Counted from the first letter of the stretch, positions 8,975-17,552 are shown. The stretch is DNA of 64,000 bases from Halomonas ventosae (GCF_004363555.1 NZ_SNZJ01000014.1:44403-108402); one strand, 5' to 3'. Notes: generated by a model not told the origin, from the sequence alone. Numbers and translations: made by a program.

Positions 8975-9239
8975 TTTCGGATCCCTTCTGCATGCGCGCG
9001 CAATCCACGGAAGTTTCTCCGCCAGGAAACGAGCGGCTTGTGGTGCGAAACGGGTCTGGACTGGACATAGTTTTGTATGTGGAAGGTAGTATGTAGACAA
9101 TATACCTGTAAAGCCAATCGACCCCGGCTGAGGGGTAAAAGCAGAACCTGCCCCGAGGGAGGTGACATCTGTTGTAGGTACGACCAGGAAGGGAGGCAGG
9201 GCCGAAGACGCGAGCGTGCCTCCGGCCCATGCCTTGACG
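8975..9239. other. Intergenic region without recognised gene
   Basis: About 265 bases between the Lrp-type gene and copZ. I see no convincing coding sequence. A short interrupted inverted repeat (AGGTA...TACCT, near 9086-9110) is the only structure noticed. The Lrp-type gene's promoter should lie here on the minus strand. Confidence 0.4.
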
Positions 9240-9437
9240 CTATGCAGGTTCGTTGGGGTAGCCGGCTTCCACAAGGACCGCGGACAGGGCGGCGGCATCG
9301 GTGTTGCTCTCGATCGTTACTTGCTGCTGCGTGAGATCGATTTCCACGTTTGCATCGTCATCGACGGTCTTAATCGCGGTGGTCACGGTCGAGGCGCAGT
9401 GGCCACAGGTCATCTTAGGTACCTTGAGTTTCAGCAT
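9240..9437 (-). CDS. copZ: Copper chaperone, heavy-metal-associated domain (CopZ-like)
   Basis: A 65-residue single-domain protein with the HMA metal-binding motif MTCGHC at residues 9-14. It has the alternating pattern of the ferredoxin-like fold, and the length is typical of CopZ/Atx1 chaperones. Such proteins carry Cu(I) in the cytoplasm and pass it to exporters or regulators. An AAGGAGAAGG site precedes the ATG. A MerR-type promoter with 19-bp spacing lies directly upstream, and a CueR homologue is encoded divergently 400 bases away, so copper induction is likely. No P-type copper ATPase is adjacent in this window. Confidence 0.9.
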   Translation of the reverse strand: MLKLKVPKMTCGHCASTVTTAIKTVDDDANVEIDLTQQQVTIESNTDAAALSAVLVEAGYPNEPA

Positions 9438-9467
9438 GATCCTTCTCCTTCAGGGTTGGGAGTTACC

Positions 9468-9498
9468 AGCGTAAAGCTTCCCATAGTTGGAAGGTCAA
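9468..9498 (-). promoter_or_regulatory. CueR-type copper-responsive promoter of copZ
   Basis: On the minus strand a -35 box TTGACC and a -10 box TACGCT are separated by 19 bases. Within the spacer is the dyad CCTTCC-N7-GGAAGC, close to the CueR operator. The over-long 19-base spacer is the hallmark of MerR-family activated promoters. It lies about 30 bases upstream of copZ and reads into it. Confidence 0.8.
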
Positions 9499-9853
9499 GC
9501 GCTGAATCGGAAATGCCAGCCGCCCGGAACGGGAGCGGTTTCTGCTATCCGTCGATGATGCAGAAGATGTTGCACACGATTTCGTTGTTGGTCCAGTAGC
9601 ATTCGGCGTTGGCAAGCATCCCCGGGGCCTCACCGGCTTGGCGGAGCAGTCGTGATCGGGCAGTGTTGTATGAAGTATCCTGTAGACAATGATCTGTCGC
9701 CCGTCGCGGATGACCGGGACTTCTGGTCCGAAGTTTCCTATCATTGTAGAGTTAAACGCCTCATCTTCTAGGGGCGCGAGGCAGGCAGCCCAAAGCTCAG
9801 TAGATCAGTGGGTGTGCTTATGCGTGAAGATGGCCTGTAAATGGAGGTATCTT

Positions 9854-10273
9854 ATGAACATCGGAGAGGCTGCAAGAGCGTCTGGCATCTCGGGCAAGAT
9901 GATTCGCTATTACGAAAGCATAGGGCTCATCGCGCCAGTTGGCCGGACAGATGCAGGGTACAGGGTGTTCAGCGATAAGGATATTCATACCCTGCGCTTC
10001 ATTTTTCGGGCGAGAAGCCTGGGGTTTTCGGTGGAGCAGATGAGCAATCTGCTTGCCCTATGGCATGACCGACACCGAGCGAGTTCGGACGTAAAGGCCT
10101 TCGCCCTAACCCACATCGAAGAGCTGAACAGCAAGATCAATAAGCTGCAGGCCATGCGTGAGACCCTGGAGCATCTGGTGAAGCACTGCCATGGGGACGA
10201 ACGCCCTGATTGTCCGATCCTGGGGGATCTGGCCGCAGAGAGCGTCGAGCTGGACGACAAGCTTGCCTTATAA
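9854..10273 (+). CDS. cueR: Cu(I)-responsive MerR-family regulator (CueR-like)
   Basis: A 139-residue MerR-family protein. The N-terminal winged helix begins MNIGEAARASGISGKMIRYY and a long dimerisation helix follows. The Cu(I) loop has cysteines at positions 112 and 120 (C-x7-C, followed by PIL), exactly the CueR numbering. I chose the ATG at 9854 because the longer frame from 9689 has no MerR-like N-terminus, whereas this start gives the canonical one after a TGGAGG-like site. It is divergent from copZ, whose promoter carries the matching operator. The product should activate copZ, and possibly more distant copper genes, when cytoplasmic Cu(I) rises. Confidence 0.9.
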   Translation: MNIGEAARASGISGKMIRYYESIGLIAPVGRTDAGYRVFSDKDIHTLRFIFRARSLGFSVEQMSNLLALWHDRHRASSDVKAFALTHIEELNSKINKLQAMRETLEHLVKHCHGDERPDCPILGDLAAESVELDDKLAL

Positions 10274-10572
10274 GGGCAGTCGCCTGGAGGGATTGTCCTG
10301 GCTATGGTTGGTTGAGTGAGGGCTTTCGCTCTTGCGTTGTTCAGCGGGTGTTCGCTTCGGATTCTCTACCATTACCACCACCCGTTTCTGGGCCGAATGG
10401 CCTTCGCGGGGTGTGCTCGGATCGAGGAAGTCGGCCAGCACGCATCATATTGCACCAAGCATGAAAAAGGCGGCTGAAAATCGGTTATAATTCAATTCCT
10501 TACACAAGAACCAACCGGCACAGGTGCCATGGCGATATCTACCACGGCTACCACTTCCTTTCCACGCCTTAA

Positions 10573-10701
10573 ATGTTGCGAGGTCCCACCAGTTTCGACG
10601 GGGATGAGCTCACGTCAGATGGCGGTGCCCTGCTGCTCGGCCAACTAGATCTCGAGATCGGCCTGACTAACACCATCGCGCGCCGTTTGGCTGATGAATA
10701 G
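10573..10701 (+). mobile_element. IS1380-family-like transposase remnant (N-terminal fragment)
   Basis: A short frame of about 42 codons encodes FDGDELTSDGGALLLGQLD followed by a GLTNTIARRLADE stretch, closely resembling the N-terminus of IS1380-family transposases. It then meets a stop, and no further transposase is found. The flanking DNA (10274-10572 and 10702-10959) holds no recognised gene. A short inverted repeat (CTGTCCCC...GGGGACAG, about 10711-10751) follows the fragment. This is debris between cueR and copB. Confidence 0.55.
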
Positions 10702-10959
10702 AACGGTGCTGTCCCCGGCATAGGGTAAATAACGGGGGGAGGGGACAGTGCATCTTGGCGCAGGGAGATCGATAAGAAAGTGATCAATCTGGCGGGGGAC
10801 GGTATTGGTCCCAATACTCAAGTGCCAGGGAGCGCCGACTGGCGGCGCTCACGAAATACCCGGTCTAGCGATTGGGAGGTAGTCCAGTCTATCGATCGTT
10901 TCTTGTCGGTGCCGGTGACTGCCTCGTCTACTACCCGCACGTGGTAAAACCATGGCGGA

Positions 10960-11730
10960 TCAAAACATCAGCCGGACACCTGCAACAAAGCCGCTATCTT
11001 CAGTGGGGTCGCCGTGGTGGCGGGCCAGGTCGGCGGTATCCCCGTACTGCTTTTCCCAGTACCCACCCACGTAGGGGGCGAAACGGCGCGTCACCTCATA
11101 ACCCAGGCGCATGCCGACCCGCACGGAATTGAGCCCCTCCCCGACCCCGAATTCCTCGACCTCACTGCCGGCCACGGCAATCTCGGTACGCGGCTGAAGG
11201 TAGAATCGCTGGGTGAGTCGCAGGTCGTACTCCCCTTCGAGACTCGCCGAGACGTCACCCTCGTCGCTGACCCGAAGTGCCACGTCAGTCTCGATGCCGT
11301 AGGGCACCACCCCCTGCAGGCCGACCACCCCGTAAGAGCGCTCGGCATGGTCGTCCGAGAACACACCACCTTGGTAGCCGATGCCGCCCTGGAGTTCCCA
11401 GAAGTCGGCGATCAACCGGCTATAGAGAAGCTCCAGCGATTCGAACTCGGCATCTTCGCCATCGCCCTGGACGTTCTCGCCCTCGGACTTGAGGTAGACC
11501 CGATTGACGTCACCGCCGTACCAGGCCTGGAAGTCCCAGACCAGTTCCTCGTGCCCCTTGTCGGGCACGGCGTACTCGAGCCGGTCGAACAGTGCCATGG
11601 CCATGTTGTGCTCGGCCATGGGGGACGGCCAGTCAGCGGGCGCATCGTAACCCTCCTCCGCGTAGGCAGTGGAGAGCGTCAGCATGGCCAGGACGGTGCC
11701 GGCCCCCGTCCGTACGTTCCTGGTATTCAT
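10960..11730 (-). CDS. copB: Copper resistance outer-membrane protein CopB
   Basis: A 256-residue protein with a cleavable signal peptide (positively charged start, hydrophobic core, AYA-E cleavage near residue 24). The mature part resembles the CopB/PcoB beta-barrel: ELVWDFQAWYGGDVNR, then YSRLIADFWELQGGIGY, and a barrel ending in phenylalanine (GVRLMF), as outer-membrane proteins do. The methionine/histidine-rich N-terminal repeat of longer CopB proteins is nearly absent here. The gene follows copA with a 9-base gap, so the two are co-transcribed. CopB works with periplasmic CopA in copper sequestration or efflux across the outer membrane. Confidence 0.92.
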   Translation of the reverse strand: MNTRNVRTGAGTVLAMLTLSTAYAEEGYDAPADWPSPMAEHNMAMALFDRLEYAVPDKGHEELVWDFQAWYGGDVNRVYLKSEGENVQGDGEDAEFESLELLYSRLIADFWELQGGIGYQGGVFSDDHAERSYGVVGLQGVVPYGIETDVALRVSDEGDVSASLEGEYDLRLTQRFYLQPRTEIAVAGSEVEEFGVGEGLNSVRVGMRLGYEVTRRFAPYVGGYWEKQYGDTADLARHHGDPTEDSGFVAGVRLMF

Positions 11731-11739
11731 ACCTTCTCC

Positions 11740-13521
11740 TTATGAAACCTTGACGACCCGGAACATGCCGGCATCCATGTGGTACAGCAGATGGCAGTGG
11801 AAGGCCCAGCTGCCCTCGGCATCGGCGGTGATCAGCGCCGAGACACGCTCTCCGGGCTTGACGTTCAGGGTGTGCTTGCGAGGAATGAGCTCGCCCTGGC
11901 CGTTCTCGAGCTCCATCCACATGCCATGCAGGTGGATGGGGTGCTCCATCATGGTGTCGTTGACCAGGATCAGGCGCAGGCGCTCGTCCTTGTTGAAGTG
12001 AATGGGCCCCGACACCTCGCTGAACTTCTTGCCGTCGAAGGACCACATGTAGCGTTCCATGTTGCCGGTGAGGTGCAGTTCCAGTTCCCGCTCCGGTTCA
12101 CGGCGGTCCGGCCAGGGAGTGAAGGCCTTGAGGTCCCGGTAGACCAGCATGCGTCGCGCCTCCGGGTCGATGCCGATGCCGGCCTGGTCGTAGCGGGAGC
12201 CCGGCTGGGCCGCCCCCGCCGCCAGCATGCCGTTGGCATTCATCCTGCTGCGCTCATCCGACATGCCCTGCATGTTGGAATGGTCCATGCCCTCCATGGT
12301 GGAGTGGTCCATGCCCTCCATGTCGCCGTCAGCGACCCCCTCCATCTCTGCGTGGTCCATGCCTTCCATGTCATGGGCGCCCATGGCCTCCATGCCGCGG
12401 TCGGCGATCTTGCGACGCTCGGGAATCTCGGCCGCCATGCCCTCGCGCGGCGCCAGGGTGGCGCGGGCGTAACCGCTGCGATCCATTGCCTCGGCGAAGA
12501 TCGTATAGGCCGTGTCGTCCTCGGGGGCGACCAGCACGTCGTAGGTCTCGGCCACCCCTATGCGGAACTCGTCGACCGGTACCGGCTGCACCGGCTGACC
12601 GTCGGCTGCCACCACGGTCATCTTCAACCCGGGAATACGCACGTCGAAGTAGGACATGGCCGAGCCGTTGATCACCCGTAGGCGAACCCGCTCACCGGCC
12701 CTGAAGAGCGCCGTCCAGTTTTCCTCCGGCGAGTGACCATTGAGCAGGTAGGTGTAGGTACTGCCCGTGACGTCGGCGATGTCGCGCGAGCTCATGCGCA
12801 TCTTCGCCCACATGCCGCGCATCTCGGCGGTCGCCGCAAGGCCCTTCTCACGCACGTCGGCGAAGAAGTCGGCGATGGTGCGCTCCTGGAAGTTGTAGTA
12901 GCCCTCGGCGGTCTTCAGGTTGCGGAAGACCGACATGGGGTCCTCGAAGGTCCAGTCGGTGAGCAGCAGCACATGCTCACGGTCGTAGCGGAAGGGCTCG
13001 CGCTCGGCGGCATCGATGACCAGCGGACCGGCATGGCCGAGCTGCTCCTGCAGGCCGGAGTGGCTGTGATACCAGTAGGTACCGTTCTGGCGAACGGGGA
13101 AACGGTAGGTGAAGGTCTCGCCCGGCGCGATGCCGGGAAAGCTTACCCCCGGTACGCCATCCATCCCGGGCGGCAGGATCAGGCCATGCCAGTGGATGGA
13201 CGTGGGCTCGTCGAGCAGGTTGGTGACCCGCAGTACGGCGTCCTGGCCTTCCTTGAGCCGGATCATCGGCCCGGGGCTCTCGCCGTTGATACTGAACGGC
13301 CGTGCCTTCTTGCCGTCGATCAGGATCGACTCCCGGCGGATGGCCAGCGACACCTCGGGGCCTTCTTCCACCCCTTTGGCGTACACACTGGTCTGCCCCC
13401 AGGGATCGGCCCAGCTGGGGCGCAGGCCCAGGGCCGCCGCCGACCCAAGACCAAGCGCCGCCCCGCCTTTCAGGATCTGACGGCGTGACAGCGGGTGGGT
13501 GATGACGCGCGAGCTTGCCAT
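11740..13521 (-). CDS. copA: Periplasmic multicopper oxidase CopA
   Basis: A 593-residue multicopper oxidase with a twin-arginine signal (SRRQILKGGAALGLG). All copper-site motifs are visible: HWHGL, YWYHSH, HPIHLHG and HCHLLYHMDAGM. A methionine-rich insert of MEGMDH-type repeats (about residues 390-430) is the characteristic CopA/PcoA copper-binding segment. The enzyme is exported folded by Tat and oxidises Cu(I) or binds copper in the periplasm. It is followed by copB. A candidate CopR box lies 45 bases upstream, so copA may have its own promoter in addition to read-through from copRS. Confidence 0.95.
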   Translation of the reverse strand: MASSRVITHPLSRRQILKGGAALGLGSAAALGLRPSWADPWGQTSVYAKGVEEGPEVSLAIRRESILIDGKKARPFSINGESPGPMIRLKEGQDAVLRVTNLLDEPTSIHWHGLILPPGMDGVPGVSFPGIAPGETFTYRFPVRQNGTYWYHSHSGLQEQLGHAGPLVIDAAEREPFRYDREHVLLLTDWTFEDPMSVFRNLKTAEGYYNFQERTIADFFADVREKGLAATAEMRGMWAKMRMSSRDIADVTGSTYTYLLNGHSPEENWTALFRAGERVRLRVINGSAMSYFDVRIPGLKMTVVAADGQPVQPVPVDEFRIGVAETYDVLVAPEDDTAYTIFAEAMDRSGYARATLAPREGMAAEIPERRKIADRGMEAMGAHDMEGMDHAEMEGVADGDMEGMDHSTMEGMDHSNMQGMSDERSRMNANGMLAAGAAQPGSRYDQAGIGIDPEARRMLVYRDLKAFTPWPDRREPERELELHLTGNMERYMWSFDGKKFSEVSGPIHFNKDERLRLILVNDTMMEHPIHLHGMWMELENGQGELIPRKHTLNVKPGERVSALITADAEGSWAFHCHLLYHMDAGMFRVVKVS

Positions 13522-13565
13522 GTGTGACTCCCGTCAATGTCTGGTCGCAGCATCTTGACGGGTCA

Positions 13566-13583
13566 AGCTGAATCACAGCTGAA
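13566..13583 (-). promoter_or_regulatory. Candidate CopR box upstream of copA
   Basis: On the minus strand two identical heptamers TTCAGCT are separated by four bases (11-base period), the arrangement bound by OmpR-family response regulators. A matching pair, TTCAGTC-N4-TTCAGAT, precedes the cupredoxin gene at 16141-16158. Both sites end about 45-50 bases before a start codon. Assignment to the locally encoded CopR is inference. Confidence 0.6.
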
Positions 13584-13592
13584 CGTGTAGGC

Positions 13593-14927
13593 TCACGGCA
13601 GGCACTCGCCCACAGGCACCGTGATCTCCACGCGCAATCCCCCGAGGGAGCTCGGCGCGAACCGAACCCGCCCCGAGTAGCGTGTCAGCAACTGATTCAG
13701 GATCGAGAGGCCAAGGCCGTAGCCGGGCTGGCTCTCGTCCAGGCGCCTGCCTCGCTGGCCGAGGCTGGGCAGCTCCGCTTCGGCCACCCCCGGCCCATCG
13801 TCCTCGACGAGGATGGTGAGACAACCCTCCAGGCGCAGCTGGCAGTGAACCTCGTGGCAGGCCCATTTACCGGCGTTGTCCAGCACGATACCCAGCATCT
13901 CGGAGAGGTCCTGCGACTCGACCGGGATACGCTGGTCTAGCCGATCCGGCAGGTTCAGGTGAAATCGCTTGTCGGGGTAGAGGACACGGAACATCTCCAC
14001 CAGCCGAGCGCCGTCACGGCACAACTCGGACATGCGCCCGGCGTGAGGGCCGGCGATCCGTGAGCGTCGCAGCTCGGCATCCAGCTGGGCATGCACCGCT
14101 TCCAGGCGCTCCACCAGCCGCCGGCGGCGCGCCTCATCGATGGGGCGGGTGCCGCGCAGCACCTGGGTCACCGCCGCCAGCGGCGTCTTGAGGGCGTGGG
14201 AGAGGTTGGCGACCGAGTCGCGAGAGCGCTGCAGGCGACTGTCGATCTCGTCCATGAAGCGGTTGAGCTGCACGACCAGGCCGTCCAGTTCGGACGGCAC
14301 GTCCAGGGAGAGGCGATCGCGCTCACCGCTGCGCAGCTCGCCCAGCTGGTCGCGAAGCCGTGACAGGGGGATCAGCCCACGATTGACCGCCAGCAGGTTG
14401 AGTCCCACGAGCATCACCAGCAGTGACGCCGCAATCCCGCCGACCCACCAGTGCAGCCGGTGGAGCCCCGCCTCCACCTGCGAGAAGTCCTCGCCGATCA
14501 GCAATACGCCATCCTCGCCGTTGAGGGCGAAGGGCTGCCGGTAGACCAGCAGATGCTGCTGCCCTTCCCTCACCTCGACGAGCGTTTCGCTGGACGCATC
14601 GAGCAGGGGCTGCAGCGCCTCCTGCCACCGCGTATCCGAGGCCGAGATATCATCGCCGAGGCGCAACACGTAGAGGTGGTGAAAGACCTGAAATCCTCGG
14701 CTGGCCGAATCCAGCACGGCGGCAGTGGAGAGGTAGTCGCGCCTCAGCTGCTCGATGGCGTGGCCGGCTTCCCGCTCGAGTCGCGCCCCGAGGAAGTCGC
14801 GCGCCAGATCCTTCAGCAGGATACCGTGCAGCAGCCATGTCATCCCGGCCACCACCAGGGCAATGCCAGACAGCCACGCCAGCAGCCGGACACGCAGGCT
14901 GCGCCGGTCAAGGCGTGACGAAGACAT
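13593..14927 (-). CDS. copS: Copper-sensing histidine kinase (CopS/PhoQ-like)
   Basis: A 444-residue membrane sensor kinase. A first transmembrane segment lies at about residues 12-32 and a second at about 170-190, enclosing a periplasmic sensor domain. A HAMP region, the H-box NLSHALKTPL, the N-box VLDNAGKWA and the ATP-lid motifs DDGPGV and GYGLGLSI follow. The start is taken at 14927, overlapping the response-regulator stop by 20 bases. The longer open frame only reads the regulator gene in the wrong frame. Partnered with CopR and flanked by copA, it most likely senses periplasmic copper. Confidence 0.88.
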   Translation of the reverse strand: MSSSRLDRRSLRVRLLAWLSGIALVVAGMTWLLHGILLKDLARDFLGARLEREAGHAIEQLRRDYLSTAAVLDSASRGFQVFHHLYVLRLGDDISASDTRWQEALQPLLDASSETLVEVREGQQHLLVYRQPFALNGEDGVLLIGEDFSQVEAGLHRLHWWVGGIAASLLVMLVGLNLLAVNRGLIPLSRLRDQLGELRSGERDRLSLDVPSELDGLVVQLNRFMDEIDSRLQRSRDSVANLSHALKTPLAAVTQVLRGTRPIDEARRRRLVERLEAVHAQLDAELRRSRIAGPHAGRMSELCRDGARLVEMFRVLYPDKRFHLNLPDRLDQRIPVESQDLSEMLGIVLDNAGKWACHEVHCQLRLEGCLTILVEDDGPGVAEAELPSLGQRGRRLDESQPGYGLGLSILNQLLTRYSGRVRFAPSSLGGLRVEITVPVGECLP

Positions 14928-15573
14928 AACCCTGGCCGCGCCGGGTCTTGATGATCGACTTGCCCAGATAGCGCCGCAGCCGCGCGATGTACACCTCGAT
15001 AAGGTTGGGTGCCGCGGCGTCCTGATCCAGGGCGTAGAGCTGGTTGAGCAGGTGGTCCTTGGAGAGAACGCGCCCCGGGTGATGCATGAAGTAGCGCAGC
15101 AGGAGAAATTCGGTGCCGGTGAGGGGGTGCCAGGTGCCGCCACCGACGCGGACACGCTGGTTCGCCTCATCCAGCGAGACGCCATTGAGCGTCATCTCCC
15201 GGGAGAGGCGTCCGGACTTTCGACGCAGCAGCGCCCGCACCCTGGCGATGAGTTCGGCTTCATGGAAGGGCTTCGTCAGGTAATCATCGGCACCGCCTTC
15301 GAGTCCGACCACCTTGTCTTCCCAGGTATCGCGCGCGGTGAGAATCAGCACCGAAAGATCATGGCCATGCTTGCGCCACAGCTTGAGCAGGTCTAGCCCG
15401 GAGCCGTCTGGAAGGCCGAGGTCGAGGATCGCGAGCTCATAGTGCTCGGTTGCCATGAGCGACCTGGCCACTCTCAGCGAAGTGGCCAGATCGACACGGT
15501 AACCGTTATCCACCAGACACTCGACCAGGCTCTCCGCGAGCAGGTCGTCATCCTCGAGCAGCAACAGTTTCAT
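14908..15573 (-). CDS. copR: OmpR-family response regulator (CopR-like)
   Basis: A 221-residue response regulator. The receiver domain carries the acidic pocket EDDD (residues 7-10), phospho-acceptor Asp51 in ILDLGLPDG, and the T and K switch residues in LILTAR and YLTKPF. The C-terminal winged-helix domain has the LTGTEFLLLRY and VYIARLRRYL segments typical of OmpR/PhoP DNA binding. It lies between the cupredoxin gene (9-base gap) and copS (20-base overlap). It should bind the 11-base-period direct repeats found upstream of the cupredoxin gene and copA. Confidence 0.9.
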   Translation of the reverse strand: MKLLLLEDDDLLAESLVECLVDNGYRVDLATSLRVARSLMATEHYELAILDLGLPDGSGLDLLKLWRKHGHDLSVLILTARDTWEDKVVGLEGGADDYLTKPFHEAELIARVRALLRRKSGRLSREMTLNGVSLDEANQRVRVGGGTWHPLTGTEFLLLRYFMHHPGRVLSKDHLLNQLYALDQDAAAPNLIEVYIARLRRYLGKSIIKTRRGQGYVFVTP

Positions 15574-15582
15574 GCGTCCGGA

Positions 15583-16092
15583 TCACCCCTGGAAGTCAAT
15601 GTCACCGTACATGCCGGCCTCATAGTGTCCCGGGATGTTGCACGCGTACTCCAAGTCACCGGCGTTCTCGGGAGCGGTCCACACGAGTTCTGCCGTCTCC
15701 CCTGGTGCGATGGTGACCGCCGGCATGCTGCTCCCGAGCCCACCCTCCGCCATATCATGTCCGTCGTGACCGCCATGGCCTCCGTGAACCCCAGACTCGC
15801 CGTGGCTGCCTGCCATTTCCAGCATCATCTTGCGATGCTCTTCCTGGGCGGAGGTATCTCCGATTACGAACTCGTGCTCGAGGTTGCCGGTGTTGGCAAT
15901 CTCGAATCGGATGGTCTCACCGGAGACGATGTCGAGCCCTTCAGGGTCGAACCACATGTCACCCGCCTCAAAGCGAATGGTGCGATCGATGTCGGCCTCG
16001 CTCTCGGAACCGTGAGAACCTCCGTGCTTGCCGGCGGCGAATGTCGGTGTCGCGATCAGGCCCAGTGTTATGATTAGCAGTGTCTTGCGCAT
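15583..16092 (-). CDS. Periplasmic cupredoxin-like copper-binding protein
   Basis: A 169-residue exported protein with a clear Sec signal (MRKTLLIITLGLIATPTFA). The fold is plastocyanin-like: an N-terminal strand IRFEAGDMWFDPEGL, a first copper ligand in LEHEFVIG, and the C-terminal ligand cluster YACNIPGHYEAGM, giving a Cys-His-Met type-1 site. A His/Met-rich insert (HGGHGGHDGHDM) sits between. Related CopI/PcoE-type proteins protect the periplasm from copper. It is the first gene of the minus-strand copper operon, with a candidate CopR box 49 bases upstream. Confidence 0.85.
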   Translation of the reverse strand: MRKTLLIITLGLIATPTFAAGKHGGSHGSESEADIDRTIRFEAGDMWFDPEGLDIVSGETIRFEIANTGNLEHEFVIGDTSAQEEHRKMMLEMAGSHGESGVHGGHGGHDGHDMAEGGLGSSMPAVTIAPGETAELVWTAPENAGDLEYACNIPGHYEAGMYGDIDFQG

Positions 16093-16140
16093 CGTATTAC
16101 CTTTTGGATGGTGTAGGGGAGACTCGTTTGTACCGCAACA

Positions 16141-16158
16141 ATCTGAATCCAGACTGAA
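16141..16158 (-). promoter_or_regulatory. Candidate CopR box upstream of the cupredoxin operon
   Basis: On the minus strand, TTCAGTC-N4-TTCAGAT forms a direct heptamer repeat with 11-base period. It is nearly identical in sequence and placement to the site upstream of copA. It lies in the 241-base gap between the cupredoxin gene and the MerR gene, which holds no other gene. Confidence 0.6.
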
Positions 16159-16333
16159 CGCACGAACTCTAAGCCTTCAATAGTTATCATGGTAGGAGTT
16201 AGGGTGAATTCGGAGCCCCTTGCCATGCATGCTGGTTCGTGGTTGTGGATAGATGACCCGAATCTCCTATGGCGTATTAGCCGGAGCGACTGTTTGTGGT
16301 TGACCCGATGATCGTGTCGGTTGAGGTTTGCAG

Positions 16334-16762
16334 TCATTCCATATGACTCATGGACGGGCTTCTGCAGGTACTGCTCGTCGAACCCAGTACTTTGATTAAT
16401 TCCTCCAGTTTGGAAGTACATGGCATATCCTCATACAAGCTTTCATCCAGCCACTTAGCTATAATTTTGAGCTCTTGAATTAGCAAGCGAATGTATGGTG
16501 CGCGATCGACTAGTGGTGCGTATGTATCGCTGGCGGAGACACAGTCTTGGTCTGCGAAAATCAAGATCTGTTTGACCTCTAATAGATTAACTCCCAATGA
16601 GCGAAGGCAATCGATGAAACGGATGAGGCCCAATGCATCCTCGTCATAGTGCTGATAGCCGTTGCGTGGGTCCCGGCGGGGTCGTAACAGACCCTGCCGA
16701 GTGTAGTGGCGTACAGTTTCAGGGGTGACGCCACCAGCCCGTGCTAGTTCGGTGACTCGCAT
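16334..16762 (-). CDS. MerR-family regulator, metal type uncertain
   Basis: A 142-residue MerR-family protein: winged helix MRVTELARAGGVTPETVRHY, then the effector-binding helix. Cysteines occur at 52, 74, 115 and 133. C74 and C115 are close to the positions used by the Zn/Cd/Pb sensors ZntR, CadR and PbrR, but the usual third loop cysteine near 120 is missing. No metal exporter lies next to it. The sequence on its upstream side is IS debris, so its target gene may have been lost. A MerR-type promoter with 20-base spacing reads into the gene itself. Confidence 0.75.
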   Translation of the reverse strand: MRVTELARAGGVTPETVRHYTRQGLLRPRRDPRNGYQHYDEDALGLIRFIDCLRSLGVNLLEVKQILIFADQDCVSASDTYAPLVDRAPYIRLLIQELKIIAKWLDESLYEDMPCTSKLEELIKVLGSTSSTCRSPSMSHME

Positions 16763-16798
16763 AGCCGGTTCCTTAACTTTTTCTAGACACTCGAAGTC

Positions 16799-16830
16799 AG
16801 TTTAGAACCTGAGGGTTGCCCAAGGGTCAA
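16799..16830 (-). promoter_or_regulatory. MerR-type promoter with 20-bp spacer in front of merR gene
   Basis: On the minus strand, -35 TTGACC and -10 TAAACT are separated by 20 bases. The spacer contains the imperfect dyad ACC-N3-GGG-CAA-CCC-N3-GGT. Twenty-base spacing is typical of ZntR/PbrR/CadR promoters. It reads into the adjacent regulator gene, implying autoregulation. Confidence 0.55.
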
Positions 16831-16977
16831 GTGCCTTTTTCGCTATTAAAGGAAGAGCCGCTTGACGCATGGTTACGGGACGGTGAATCCATCTGCCGCA
16901 GAAGACATCTGTTATGATAGGTATCCGTCTCGCCATAGTTGTAGTGTAAGCGTTCGAGCATCACCGCCGGCGCATGA

Positions 16978-17552
16978 TCAGGCGGGTTTTTGCCAGTTCT
17001 GCGGCAGGAGTTCGTGGACCTGGCTGGCCTTCTGGGTCGGCAGCCGTTCCAACACGTCCTTCAGGTAGGCGTAGGGCTCGTGGCCGTTCAGCTTGGCGCA
17101 CTGAATCAGGCTCATGATGGCGGCAGTGTGCTGGCCACTGCGCAGTGACCCGGCGAACAGCCAGTTGGAGCGCCCAGGGGCGAATCAGGTTCTCCACCCG
17201 ATTATTGTCAATGGGCAACCCGCCGTCTTCGAGGTAGCGCGTCAGCGCCGCCCAACGCTTCAAGCTGTAATCCAGCGCCTTGGCCGTCGCCGAGCCGTTC
17301 GGCACCTTCTCGCGGTGAGCCAGCATCCAGCGGTGCAGTGCGTCGGCGATGGGCCTCGCTTTTGTCTCCTGCAGTCGTTGGCGTTCATCAGCGCTCAGTG
17401 ACTGTGCCTCGCGCTCCACCTGGTAGAGCTGACCGATCAGCTCGATGGCCTACCCGGCGATCTGGCTCTTGCCGGCCACGTGCAGGTCGACGAACTTGCG
17501 CCACGCATGGGCCATGCAGCCGATCTCGGTGACGCCATTGGCGAAACTCTGC
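16978..17552 (-). pseudogene. IS66-family transposase (TnpC) C-terminal remnant
   Basis: The minus strand encodes the C-terminal third of an IS66 transposase: CMAHAWRKFVDLHVAGKSQ, VEREAQSLSADERQRL, KRWAALTRYLEDGGLPIDNN and an ending VHELLPQNWQKPA. It is broken. A TAG stop lies in frame before AIELIGQL, and a frameshift falls after the VENLIRP motif, so the last part continues in another frame. The N-terminal part is missing because the gene ends exactly at the left inverted repeat of the IS256-family element. Confidence 0.85.
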
